Shown in pieces: positions 1-4,541 of a stretch of 5,479 nt of DNA. Location: contig JAGHSL010000203.1 of the NCBI GenBank assembly GCA_018065885.1, forward strand, positions 1 to 5,479, given 5' to 3'. The DNA is from Candidatus Limimorpha equi (lineage in GTDB: Bacteria > Bacteroidota > Bacteroidia > Bacteroidales > F082). Below the pieces are notes generated by a model, which did not search any database, was not told the origin of the DNA, and was given only the letters and a program-made list of their open reading frames with translations. Positions within the stretch are counted from its first letter, which is position 1, and every line of letters begins with the position of its first letter. The position numbers and the translations under genes are program-made.

Positions 1-1127
1 GTGAACATCCTCTAAGTTCAGCGGCTTCAATAGATTACCCACTTATCATTCCGTCAAATGCAAAAATATGCAGAATTTTCGGAACTGAAGCCCAAGTGCC
101 AATTTTGAGACAAACAGGAAATGTTGCTTTAAGTGAAAGGATATGTGGAAATGAAGCGTATATCAATGAATTACTTAAAAGTTCGGATATATCTATACCA
201 CAGATTTACAACGCGCCCATACGACAAAAAAATAAAGAAACGGATACGCTTAAAATATTATGTTTCGGTTCGTCGTGGTTCATGGATACGTGGTGGTATC
301 TCAATAAGATAATTGCTGACGCTGGAATAAATGCCGAATTGCACTGTTACTACATGGGCCATTCAAAATTTTCTGAATGGATACAGTTATATGCAGACGA
401 TTTAACGCCTTTTAGCGGCAGCGAGTCATCGCGTTCGGCATCAAAAAACACATCCATAAATGGTGCGGACTGGATTATAACTACATATAGTTCTTCCGGC
501 TCGTACAATGCTCAGGCATATAGAGATGATTGGTATAATGACCTTGTATCCGGTAATTGGGATATTATCGCGTTCCAGCAAGGAGCAAGACAAGCACCAT
601 ATTGGGATTTGTATTGGAAAAACGAATGGTCGGACATCGTGGATATCGTAAAAAAACATTGCAACCCAAATACACACATTGCGTTTAATTCAACGTGGAC
701 GCCAGCAGTACAAAACACAACCGACATGGCGCCATACCCAGCAACAAAAGCAGGTCAAAAAGAATGGCAAAAAGCCAATTGGGAAAACACAAAAAGATTT
801 ATGGCTTTAAGTGGGTTGTATAATGTTTCGCCATGCGGAAAAGCGATGCGACTTTTGAGGGATAGCGACTATAACACCCAATTAGATTTGGCTGATGATG
901 GATTGCACCCGAACAACGGTTTGCCAATATATGTATTGGGAGGCGTCTTTTATGAAACATTTATTGCACCAATGTTTGGCATTTCGTTTAAGGATATAAA
1001 TTGGATTCCTACAACGGCGACACAAAAAGTAAGTGTTTCAGGACAAACGTGGACACCATTGCCAACGGATACAACCGATTTGAAAAATATCGTAATGAAC
1101 TCAATGGCTAAACGTTTCTCGGAATGA
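1..1127 (+). CDS. SGNH/GDSL-type hydrolase, DUF4886-like (5' partial)
   Basis: Probable esterase or deacetylase of the SGNH fold; the substrate cannot be told from the sequence. Numbering from a GTG at 96, block I is ILCFGSSWFMD (residues 54-64) with likely nucleophile Ser60. A block II-like MGHSKFSEW lies at 87-95. A conserved-looking QQGA follows a beta strand at 161-164. The C-terminal DDGLH (267-271) supplies the Asp268/His271 pair of the DxxH motif. This order and the QQ motif fit the DUF4886 family. Position 96 is probably not the true start: the frame is open for 31 more codons to the window edge, reads like protein (for example IDYPLIIPSNAKICRIFG), has no ATG there, and the GTG has no convincing ribosome binding site. 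At least 374 residues are therefore visible. Residues 310-343 form a short tail after the hydrolase fold. The stop overlaps the ATG of the next small ORF (ATGA, 1124-1127). Because it sits at the element end, a tail-fibre or surface-polysaccharide enzyme role is possible but inferred. Confidence 0.72.
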   Translation, partial: EHPLSSAASIDYPLIIPSNAKICRIFGTEAQVPILRQTGNVALSERICGNEAYINELLKSSDISIPQIYNAPIRQKNKETDTLKILCFGSSWFMDTWWYLNKIIADAGINAELHCYYMGHSKFSEWIQLYADDLTPFSGSESSRSASKNTSINGADWIITTYSSSGSYNAQAYRDDWYNDLVSGNWDIIAFQQGARQAPYWDLYWKNEWSDIVDIVKKHCNPNTHIAFNSTWTPAVQNTTDMAPYPATKAGQKEWQKANWENTKRFMALSGLYNVSPCGKAMRLLRDSDYNTQLDLADDGLHPNNGLPIYVLGGVFYETFIAPMFGISFKDINWIPTTATQKVSVSGQTWTPLPTDTTDLKNIVMNSMAKRFSE

Positions 1128-1261
1128 TGACAGAAAGAAATGAAGAAATCATTATCAATATTGTCAATCATCGCACTCTGCTTGCTCTGCTTCTTCGGAG
1201 GCAGGGTGAGCATTTGCAATTAAAACAATCACAATTACGTTACAATCTAACAGCCTGCTAA
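1124..1261 (+). CDS. Small ORF, 45 aa, function unknown
   Basis: This ORF begins at ATG 1124 (or ATG 1127), overlapping the hydrolase stop codon as ATGA, and ends at TAA 1259-1261, inside the 5' arm region of the terminator hairpin. The product starts MMTERNEEIIINIVNHRTLL and ends QLRYNLTAC. It is polar and charged apart from a short leucine-rich stretch, and has no recognisable motif. The ATGA overlap suggests translational coupling to the hydrolase. A second ORF of 27 codons (1140-1223) lies completely inside it in another frame, and at most one of the two may be real. I do not recognise it and rate it a candidate only. Confidence 0.28.
   Translation: MMTERNEEIIINIVNHRTLLALLLRRQGEHLQLKQSQLRYNLTAC
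1140..1223 (+). CDS. Hydrophobic micro-ORF, 27 aa, possible single-span membrane peptide
   Basis: The peptide is MKKSLSILSIIALCLLCFFG followed by GRVSICN. Two lysines precede about 17 hydrophobic residues (roughly 4-20), which is the shape of a signal anchor or single transmembrane helix. LLC at 15-17 could be read as a crude lipobox. It starts 12 bases after the hydrolase stop. Only a weak purine run (AGAAAG) precedes it. It is nested in another frame of the 45-codon ORF at 1124-1261. Short hydrophobic peptides at the ends of phage operons often act in lysis or at the membrane, but nothing here proves expression or function. Confidence 0.35.
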   Translation: MKKSLSILSIIALCLLCFFGGRVSICN

Positions 1262-1290
1262 GGAGCAATCCAAGGCAGGCTTTTTCTTTT
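1252..1290 (+). terminator. Rho-independent terminator after the hydrolase operon
   Basis: AGCCTGC (1252-1258) pairs perfectly with GCAGGCT (1275-1281), optionally extended by a T-G wobble inside, around a loop of about 16 bases. The run TTTTTCTTTT (1281-1290) follows. It closes the + strand transcription unit before the convergent integrase gene. There is no comparable T-run on the opposite strand, so it probably works in one direction only. Confidence 0.85.
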
Positions 1291-1386
1291 CAATTGTGCG
1301 TTCCGGCGCAGCCGTCGGGCTATCCGTTCAGACATATTCGACTCGCAAGCGGCGTCGTCTCATACTCACTGCTATCCCTAACGCGG
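1291..1386. other. GC-rich non-coding linker between convergent genes
   Basis: This 96-base gap between the terminator and the integrase stop is clearly richer in G+C than the flanking element genes. It contains GCTATCC twice (1319-1325 and 1371-1377, 52 bases apart) and a small hairpin, CGGC-GCA-GCCG (1304-1314). No convincing reading frame fits within it: the + frame entering it from 1294 continues as an antisense shadow of the integrase. No integrase terminator was found here. From memory, similar 'GGGCTATCC ... GCTATCCC' stretches recur near Bacteroidales mobile elements, but I could not check this. Confidence 0.4.
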
Positions 1387-2529
1387 TCAGAAACCAGGTG
1401 CTTTTTTCCTGATGGTCTCGACAAGGTTTGGGTCAATGTGATTGGCGTATTTTGTCGTCATGCTCAAATCGTGATGGTCAGCGTGCTGCATGACCGTAAG
1501 AGGGTCAATGCCGGCCTTGATCATTTCATTTATTCCTGTGTCGCGCAAACTATACAATTGCATTTCCTCAGGAAGTCCAAGAGCATTCCTCATCTTAATC
1601 CAGTCCTTTGAGAATCGGCTTCTGACAAGAGGTGTCGCCGATGGCTTATATCCCTTCCCGAAAAGATGAAGTGAAGAATCGTATTTCTCAATGTGCATGG
1701 AACGGAACAACTCATCCAATTGCGGTGATATTGCAGAGAACCTTCCGTAATGCGTTTTCGACACCTCAGGTCGCACATGGACGACACCAGTGCGCAAATC
1801 TATATCGCCGATTCGCAATCCGGTGATTTCATTCGGACGGATAAGCGAGGAATATACGAGTTCGCAGACCATCAGCATACCTATATTATTATTAGTACAC
1901 CATTCCGTGATGCGTTTCCTCGTTTCCACAGGAATAAGACAGCGTTTCTTTTCTGATTCACGCTTCATCTTCATGCTGACAAATGGATTCTCTTTTGCAT
2001 AACATTTTCCGACTGCCCACGAAAAGAAAGCCCTTGAAGACTTCAGGAAGTTATTCCAGGACTTACCCGTCAAACCTCGGTCGTTGAAAATGTAATCCAT
2101 GAATCTCACTGCAAGCACTTTGTTGAAATTGCAAATCTGTATGCCTGGCACGTTTTTCTGAATCCATGCAATAAAGACAGAAGCGAAAAACTTATAGCAA
2201 CGCACGCTGTTAGGGCGCAGCTCTTTCGATTTTTCCGCAATGTATTCGTTCACGACATCAACCAAAGGCGTGAAATACCTTGAATTTTGGTTCTCTCCAA
2301 AAGGAGTCCAACCGCCAGCAAGCTGGCAATTGTATTTGATTACGATTGCATTTGCGAATTTCTTGAAATCAGAAAGGCGGTCGAAACGCTTCCTAAGTTT
2401 ATTCAATTTGATGACAAACCTTTGTTTGTTTGATGTTGAAGGATTGATTACGTAATACTCTATCAACCAACCATGTGAGGGCTGATTTTTCAGTATTGCA
2501 GGCGTGTAGCCGAATTCGATTGATGACAT
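1387..2529 (-). CDS. Tyrosine recombinase / phage-type integrase, 380 aa
   Basis: Site-specific recombinase that would insert and excise the element at the neighbouring tRNA-Arg gene by single-strand breaks through a 3'-phosphotyrosyl link. The N-terminal part (about 1-75) looks like an arm-binding domain. A helical SAM-like core-binding domain follows (about 85-185). The catalytic domain (about 195-380) shows Arg231 in LIRPNEITGLR, a hairpin lysine Lys258 in SKTHYGR, Arg329 in LYSLRDTG, His352 in ADHHDLSMTTKY, and the nucleophile Tyr361. The usual histidine of the HxxR box is tyrosine (Tyr326), and the residue after the arginine is Asp rather than His. Both occur in my recollection of Bacteroidota integrases, so the enzyme is probably active. 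The ATG at 2529 is preceded at 9 bases by GGAG, which is buried in a hairpin. The length is full for the family and no frameshift is seen. Orientation is away from the tRNA and convergent with the hydrolase operon. Confidence 0.93.
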   Translation of the reverse strand: MSSIEFGYTPAILKNQPSHGWLIEYYVINPSTSNKQRFVIKLNKLRKRFDRLSDFKKFANAIVIKYNCQLAGGWTPFGENQNSRYFTPLVDVVNEYIAEKSKELRPNSVRCYKFFASVFIAWIQKNVPGIQICNFNKVLAVRFMDYIFNDRGLTGKSWNNFLKSSRAFFSWAVGKCYAKENPFVSMKMKRESEKKRCLIPVETRKRITEWCTNNNIGMLMVCELVYSSLIRPNEITGLRIGDIDLRTGVVHVRPEVSKTHYGRFSAISPQLDELFRSMHIEKYDSSLHLFGKGYKPSATPLVRSRFSKDWIKMRNALGLPEEMQLYSLRDTGINEMIKAGIDPLTVMQHADHHDLSMTTKYANHIDPNLVETIRKKAPGF

Positions 2530-2539
2530 TTTTTTTTAC

Positions 2540-2563
2540 TCCTTTTGTTACGGGACAAAAGGA
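2540..2563 (-). promoter_or_regulatory. Hairpin enclosing the integrase ribosome binding site
   Basis: Read on the - strand, TCCTTTTGT pairs perfectly over 9 bases with ACAAAAGGA around the loop CCCGTA. The 3' arm holds the GGA of the AAAAGGAG ribosome binding site, which lies 9 bases before the integrase ATG. A folded leader would hide this site and lower integrase translation. The fold is visible in the sequence; its regulatory effect is inferred. After the hairpin come T and eight A residues leading into the ATG. Confidence 0.5.
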
Positions 2564-2570
2564 ATCGAAC
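2561..2570 (-). repeat. 10-base direct repeat of the tRNA T-arm sequence in the integrase leader
   Basis: On the - strand GTTCGATTCC occurs here and again inside the T arm of tRNA-Arg(CCG) at 2648-2657, in the same orientation and 87 bases apart. The T arm is a common crossover region for tRNA-targeting integrases. The copy could be an attachment-site remnant, an integrase-binding site or chance, because this T-loop sequence is shared by many tRNAs. Confidence 0.4.
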
Positions 2571-2572
2571 TA

Positions 2573-2590
2573 TTGCGCCAATTTTGCGCC
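2573..2590 (+). repeat. Paired TTGCGCC direct repeats, one helical turn apart
   Basis: TTGCGCC lies at 2573-2579 and 2584-2590, with an 11-base repeat period. A related TTGCGTA lies at 2608-2614. They sit between the tRNA and the integrase start. Such phased short repeats are typical of integrase arm sites or an excisionase/repressor operator, but no protein can be assigned. Confidence 0.35.
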
Positions 2591-2605
2591 GATAAAAACT
2601 GACAA

Positions 2606-2635
2606 CATTGCGTAAAACAATGATAATCAGCATTG
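2606..2635 (-). repeat. Three alternating CAATG/CATTG arms just after the tRNA 3' end
   Basis: On the - strand the order is CAATG (2635-2631), CATTG (2622-2618), CAATG (2610-2606). The middle arm can pair with either neighbour: with the first over an 8-base loop followed by TTTT, or with the last over a 7-base spacer. The first pairing resembles a very weak terminator for the tRNA transcript. The 7-base spaced inverted repeat resembles a tyrosine-recombinase core site. Stems of five bases are weak evidence. Confidence 0.3.
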
Positions 2636-2657
2636 GTGAACCCGCAGGGAATCGAAC
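2634..2657 (-). other. Candidate attachment site in the 3' part of tRNA-Arg
   Basis: From the T arm to the encoded CCA is the segment usually duplicated when a tyrosine recombinase inserts into a tRNA gene, and the integrase gene follows directly. The matching copy at the other element end is not in the window, so the core cannot be delimited. This is inferred from position and family knowledge. Confidence 0.4.
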
Positions 2658-2708
2658 CCTGAGCTAAGGAACCGGAATCCTTTATTTTATCCATTAAACT
2701 ACGGGTCC
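2634..2708 (-). tRNA. tRNA-Arg (anticodon CCG)
   Basis: A complete cloverleaf can be drawn on the - strand. The acceptor arm GGACCCG (from 2708) pairs with CGGGTTC (ending 2638) with one G-T wobble. The D stem is GTTT/AAAT around AATGGATA. The anticodon stem AAGGA/TCCTT encloses the loop TTCCGGT, giving anticodon CCG for the CGG arginine codon. The T stem CAGGG/CCCTG encloses TTCGATT. The discriminator is A (2637), and the CCA end is encoded (2636-2634). The gene is intact, as expected when an element inserted in a tRNA restores the 3' end. A -7 promoter element lies 11 bases upstream. Confidence 0.96.
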
Positions 2709-2719
2709 TTTATGGACTG

Positions 2720-2727
2720 CAAAAATA
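2720..2727 (-). promoter_or_regulatory. -7 promoter element for tRNA-Arg
   Basis: TATTTTTG on the - strand matches the Bacteroidota -7 consensus TAnnTTTG exactly and ends 11 bases before the first tRNA base, placing the start a few bases before the mature 5' end. No good -33 TTTG was found at the expected distance; only a TTTT run lies 16 bases upstream. It may also supply the integrase with read-through transcripts. Confidence 0.6.
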
Positions 2728-2769
2728 GAAATTATTCCTTCATAAAAGGTCTTACTCGTGGAAAAAACT

Positions 2770-2777
2770 TATTTTTG
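2770..2777 (+). promoter_or_regulatory. -7 promoter element for the exported-protein gene
   Basis: TATTTTTG matches the TAnnTTTG consensus, 44 bases before the ATG at 2822, giving an AT-rich leader of about 40 bases. No TTTG stands at the -33 distance. It diverges from the tRNA promoter element, and both continue with GCA. Confidence 0.5.
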
Positions 2778-2821
2778 CAAAATAAATAAACCATTTTGAT
2801 AACCATTTAAATACTAATGAA

Positions 2822-3685
2822 ATGAAAAAATCTTTCTTTTTGGTGATGCTCGCCTTTATGGGTTTGGGTCAATTGAATGCTCAGAATTTCTCTGTTGAAA
2901 ACACGTTCCTTAATGCTCCAAATAGGGGAGTGACATACACTTACGATTTTGAAGGTGAACCCGTCCTCACCGACTGGACTACCATTGATGCTGATGGCGA
3001 TGGTTATGATTGGTTCAATGGTCATCTGTTAGGCACCGAAATGGGTCACAATGAAACCGATGGCTGGGCTTGCTCGGAATCCTATCAATATCCAAATGTC
3101 CTTACCCCAGACAATTACCTCGTCTCGCGTCAGTTTTTGGCCAGTGCCGATGCCAGCATTAGTTTCTGGGCTTGCTCGCACGATGAAATCTATCCTGAAG
3201 AACACTTTGGTGTGGCAGTCTCTACCAAAGGAAACACTGATCCTGCTGATTTCACGACCATTGCCGAATGGACTATCCCGAACAATTGGAACAAAGGACA
3301 AAGCGAATGGACGGAATACCATGCCGATTTGAGCCAGTATGAAGGACAAATGATTTACGTTGCCATTCGCCATTTCAACTGCACCGACCAATATAAATTG
3401 GATGTGGATGATGTCACTATCATTGCTGGTGATTATGATGCTGTAAGTGAAACACAGATTGAGGCTTGCGTTGCGCCGAATCCTACCCAAGGCAATGTGA
3501 CCGTCAAGGCTGATGGCATGAAGCAAATCACCATTTTTAATGCACTGGGACAGAACGTCTTCAGCCTTGCTGTCGATGCCGATCAGGTGGTGTTGGATTT
3601 GAGCCGGTATGAAACAGGCGTTTATTTCTTGCGCATTGAGACTGAAAACGGTTGCAAAATGCAACGCGTGGTGGTTGGCGAGTGA
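2822..3685 (+). CDS. Exported cleaved-adhesin-like protein with type IX secretion sorting domain, 287 aa
   Basis: The protein crosses the inner membrane by a signal peptide (MKKSFFLVMLAFMG..., cleavage likely after LNA at residue 20). It should then be exported across the outer membrane by the type IX system and released or anchored at the surface. Residues about 40-202 resemble the cleaved-adhesin / choice-of-anchor J beta-sandwich of gingipain-type haemagglutinins: YDFEGEP at 41-47, DADGDGYDW at 56-64, DNYLVSRQF at 97-105, then ISFWACSHD and a closing LDVDDVTII at 193-201. The tail from about 216 is a type A sorting domain with VAPNPTQG (217-224), ITIFNALGQNVF (236-247) and LSRYETGVYFLRIE (260-273). 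It is short, with a single binding-type domain and no protease, so it is an adhesin or carbohydrate/protein-binding candidate rather than an enzyme. ATG 2822 is chosen because it starts the signal peptide. It overlaps the next gene by 4 bases. Confidence 0.88.
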   Translation: MKKSFFLVMLAFMGLGQLNAQNFSVENTFLNAPNRGVTYTYDFEGEPVLTDWTTIDADGDGYDWFNGHLLGTEMGHNETDGWACSESYQYPNVLTPDNYLVSRQFLASADASISFWACSHDEIYPEEHFGVAVSTKGNTDPADFTTIAEWTIPNNWNKGQSEWTEYHADLSQYEGQMIYVAIRHFNCTDQYKLDVDDVTIIAGDYDAVSETQIEACVAPNPTQGNVTVKADGMKQITIFNALGQNVFSLAVDADQVVLDLSRYETGVYFLRIETENGCKMQRVVVGE

Positions 3686-3960
3686 CCAAGAAAGACTTTG
3701 CGGCCATAGATCTTGAGACAGCCAATTACAATCCGACCAGTGTCTGCTCGGTTGGTATCGTTGTGGTGTGCGATGGTGAAATCACCGACAAGTTTTATGC
3801 CCTCATTCAGCCTGAACAGAATTTTTATTGCCGTTGGAATACGCAAGTCCATGGCTTGGCGCAAGAAGACACCGAAGATGCGCCCGTATTCCCGAAAGTT
3901 TGGCGGCAGGTTGAGCCTTTGATTGAGGGCTTCAAATGGTGTATGCCGTTATTCGTGTAG
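3682..3960 (+). CDS. Truncated DnaQ-like (DEDDh) 3'-5' exonuclease, likely pseudogene
   Basis: The reading frame starts at GTG 3682, sharing GTGA with the stop of the exported-protein gene, so translation was probably coupled. Residues 5-84 match the N-terminal half of a DEDDh exonuclease: FAAIDLETAN carries the metal-binding Asp10 and Glu12 (Exo I), then SVCSVGIVVV and the QVHGL / EDTEDAPVF segment at 55-70. In full-length relatives the next block is typically like VAHNxxFD (Exo II), and about 80-100 further residues include the HxxxD Exo III motif. Here the protein instead ends after eight unrelated residues (KWCMPLFV) at residue 92. Without Exo II and III it cannot be catalytically competent. 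Truncation by deletion or insertion is the simplest reading. A weak terminator hairpin follows. Confidence 0.75.
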   Translation: MTKKDFAAIDLETANYNPTSVCSVGIVVVCDGEITDKFYALIQPEQNFYCRWNTQVHGLAQEDTEDAPVFPKVWRQVEPLIEGFKWCMPLFV

Positions 3961-4045
3961 GAATATTTTTGGGTATCCAACCAACCAAGGCCACAGCTGA
4001 TTGTGAATTGTTAGTGTCCGCTAAATTGTATGAATAGAGATTCAA
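3961..4045 (+). other. Scar region after the truncated exonuclease
   Basis: The rest of the exonuclease is missing from this region. A different frame runs open from ATG 3936 to TAG 4037 (33 codons: MVYAVIRVGIFLGIQPTKAT and onward). This could be the relic of another gene's end, but I do not recognise it. TTAGTGTCCGCTAA (4010-4023) is an imperfect palindrome. From memory it resembles the terminal sequences of some Bacteroidales IS elements, but no transposase is present. Confidence 0.3.
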
Positions 4046-4078
4046 AAAAAATCTAATAGTCAGTAGTTTAGGTTTTTT
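4046..4078 (+). terminator. AT-rich terminator-like hairpin after the exonuclease
   Basis: AAAAAATCTAA (4046-4056) pairs over 11 bases, with one T-G wobble, with TTAGGTTTTTT (4068-4078) around an 11-base loop. The 3' arm ends in six T residues. The stem is poor in G+C, so it is weaker than the rpsT terminator. It is placed correctly to end the adhesin/exonuclease transcript before the convergent rpsT. Confidence 0.5.
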
Positions 4079-4102
4079 CGTTAAAATATTGACATCAATA
4101 AT

Positions 4103-4133
4103 AAAAAAACCTCCCCCGAAAAACCGGGAGAGG
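4103..4133 (-). terminator. Rho-independent terminator of rpsT
   Basis: On the - strand CCTCTCCCG pairs over 9 bases, with one T-G wobble, with CGGGGGAGG around the loop GTTTTT and is followed by seven T residues. It lies about 30 bases after the rpsT stop. Confidence 0.93.
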
Positions 4134-4162
4134 CTTCCAACATTATGATGAAAAAACTCTTA

Positions 4163-4417
4163 TTAAGCCAACTTTGCTGTGTATTTCGTCAGCTTTGACT
4201 TCAGATTGGCAGCCTTATTCTTGTGGATGATACCACGCTTGGCAACCTTGTCAATGATTGAGTACATCTTTGGCAGTTTGGTTTCTGCTTCAGACTTGTC
4301 GGTCAATGTTCTGAACTTTCTAACTTCGTTACGCATGCTCTTGGCATAGTAGCGGTTGTGCAAACGTCTTTTTTCTGTCTGACGAATTCTCTTGAGTGAC
4401 GATTTGTGATTTGCCAT
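4163..4417 (-). CDS. rpsT: 30S ribosomal protein S20 (bS20), 84 aa
   Basis: bS20 binds 16S rRNA near the bottom of the small subunit body during early 30S assembly. The protein begins MANHKSSLKRIRQTEKRR, the hallmark basic N-terminus of bS20. It continues with NRYYAKSMRNEVRKF (22-36) and the C-terminal helix segment KRGIIHKNKAANLKSKL (60-76). Length and basic composition are normal for the family. It is a single-gene unit: a -7 element lies 39 bases upstream and a strong terminator follows. There is no clear Shine-Dalgarno sequence (leader AAAGTAAAAATAGAT), as is usual for highly expressed Bacteroidota genes. Confidence 0.97.
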   Translation of the reverse strand: MANHKSSLKRIRQTEKRRLHNRYYAKSMRNEVRKFRTLTDKSEAETKLPKMYSIIDKVAKRGIIHKNKAANLKSKLTKYTAKLA

Positions 4418-4455
4418 ATCTATTTTTACTTTTTGTTTCTTTCTTTATCGGACTG

Positions 4456-4463
4456 CAAAATTA
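4456..4463 (-). promoter_or_regulatory. -7 promoter element for rpsT
   Basis: TAATTTTG on the - strand matches TAnnTTTG, 38 bases before the rpsT ATG. A TTTG stands 15 bases upstream of it, shorter than the usual spacing of about 20. The bases TTTTGCAGTCC here are identical to those at the tRNA-Arg promoter. Confidence 0.6.
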
Positions 4464-4541
4464 CAACTTTTATCGTTACAAACGCTTAAAATTTCAATTT
4501 TTTTAATCTTTCTGAGTTGTAAAATTTTAATTTGTTGATAA

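Larger units (their letters stand above)
1..2636. mobile_element. Right-hand part of an integrated element (prophage or integrative element) next to tRNA-Arg(CCG)
   Basis: A tyrosine recombinase gene starts about 105 bases from the 3' end of a tRNA gene and points away from it. This is the classic arrangement of an element inserted into a tRNA 3' end. Interior to the integrase are a GC-rich linker, a terminator and an AT-rich hydrolase gene unlike the housekeeping genes on the other side of the tRNA. The far end and its expected copy of the tRNA 3' end lie outside the window, so the exact limits are unproven. No capsid, terminase, relaxase or conjugation gene is visible, so prophage and integrative element cannot be told apart. 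The boundary at 2636 is an inference: it is the base next to the tRNA discriminator, at the encoded CCA. Confidence 0.55.

Noticed and set aside
58..108. Short ATG frame (16 codons) near the left edge
   Set aside because: It conflicts with the longer open frame that runs into the hydrolase and shows no features.
1140..1223. Resemblance of the 27-residue peptide to the 'smalltalk' small proteins of Bacteroides
   Set aside because: Size and general hydrophobic shape fit, but the residues do not, and the usual HU-like and amidase neighbours are absent.
1294..1611. 105-codon frame on the + strand starting in the linker and running antisense through the integrase 3' end
   Set aside because: Most of it lies opposite conserved integrase catalytic residues; no motif or start signal supports it.
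3029..3664. Long open frame (211 codons) antisense to the exported-protein gene
   Set aside because: The sense frame has a signal peptide, adhesin-like domain and sorting tail; the antisense product shows no motif and is explained by the sense codon composition.
4143..4195. Possible small ORF starting ATGATGAAAAAACTC opposite the rpsT 3' end
   Set aside because: It ends after 17 codons and lies opposite bS20 coding sequence; its start resembles a signal peptide only by chance lysine and leucine codons.
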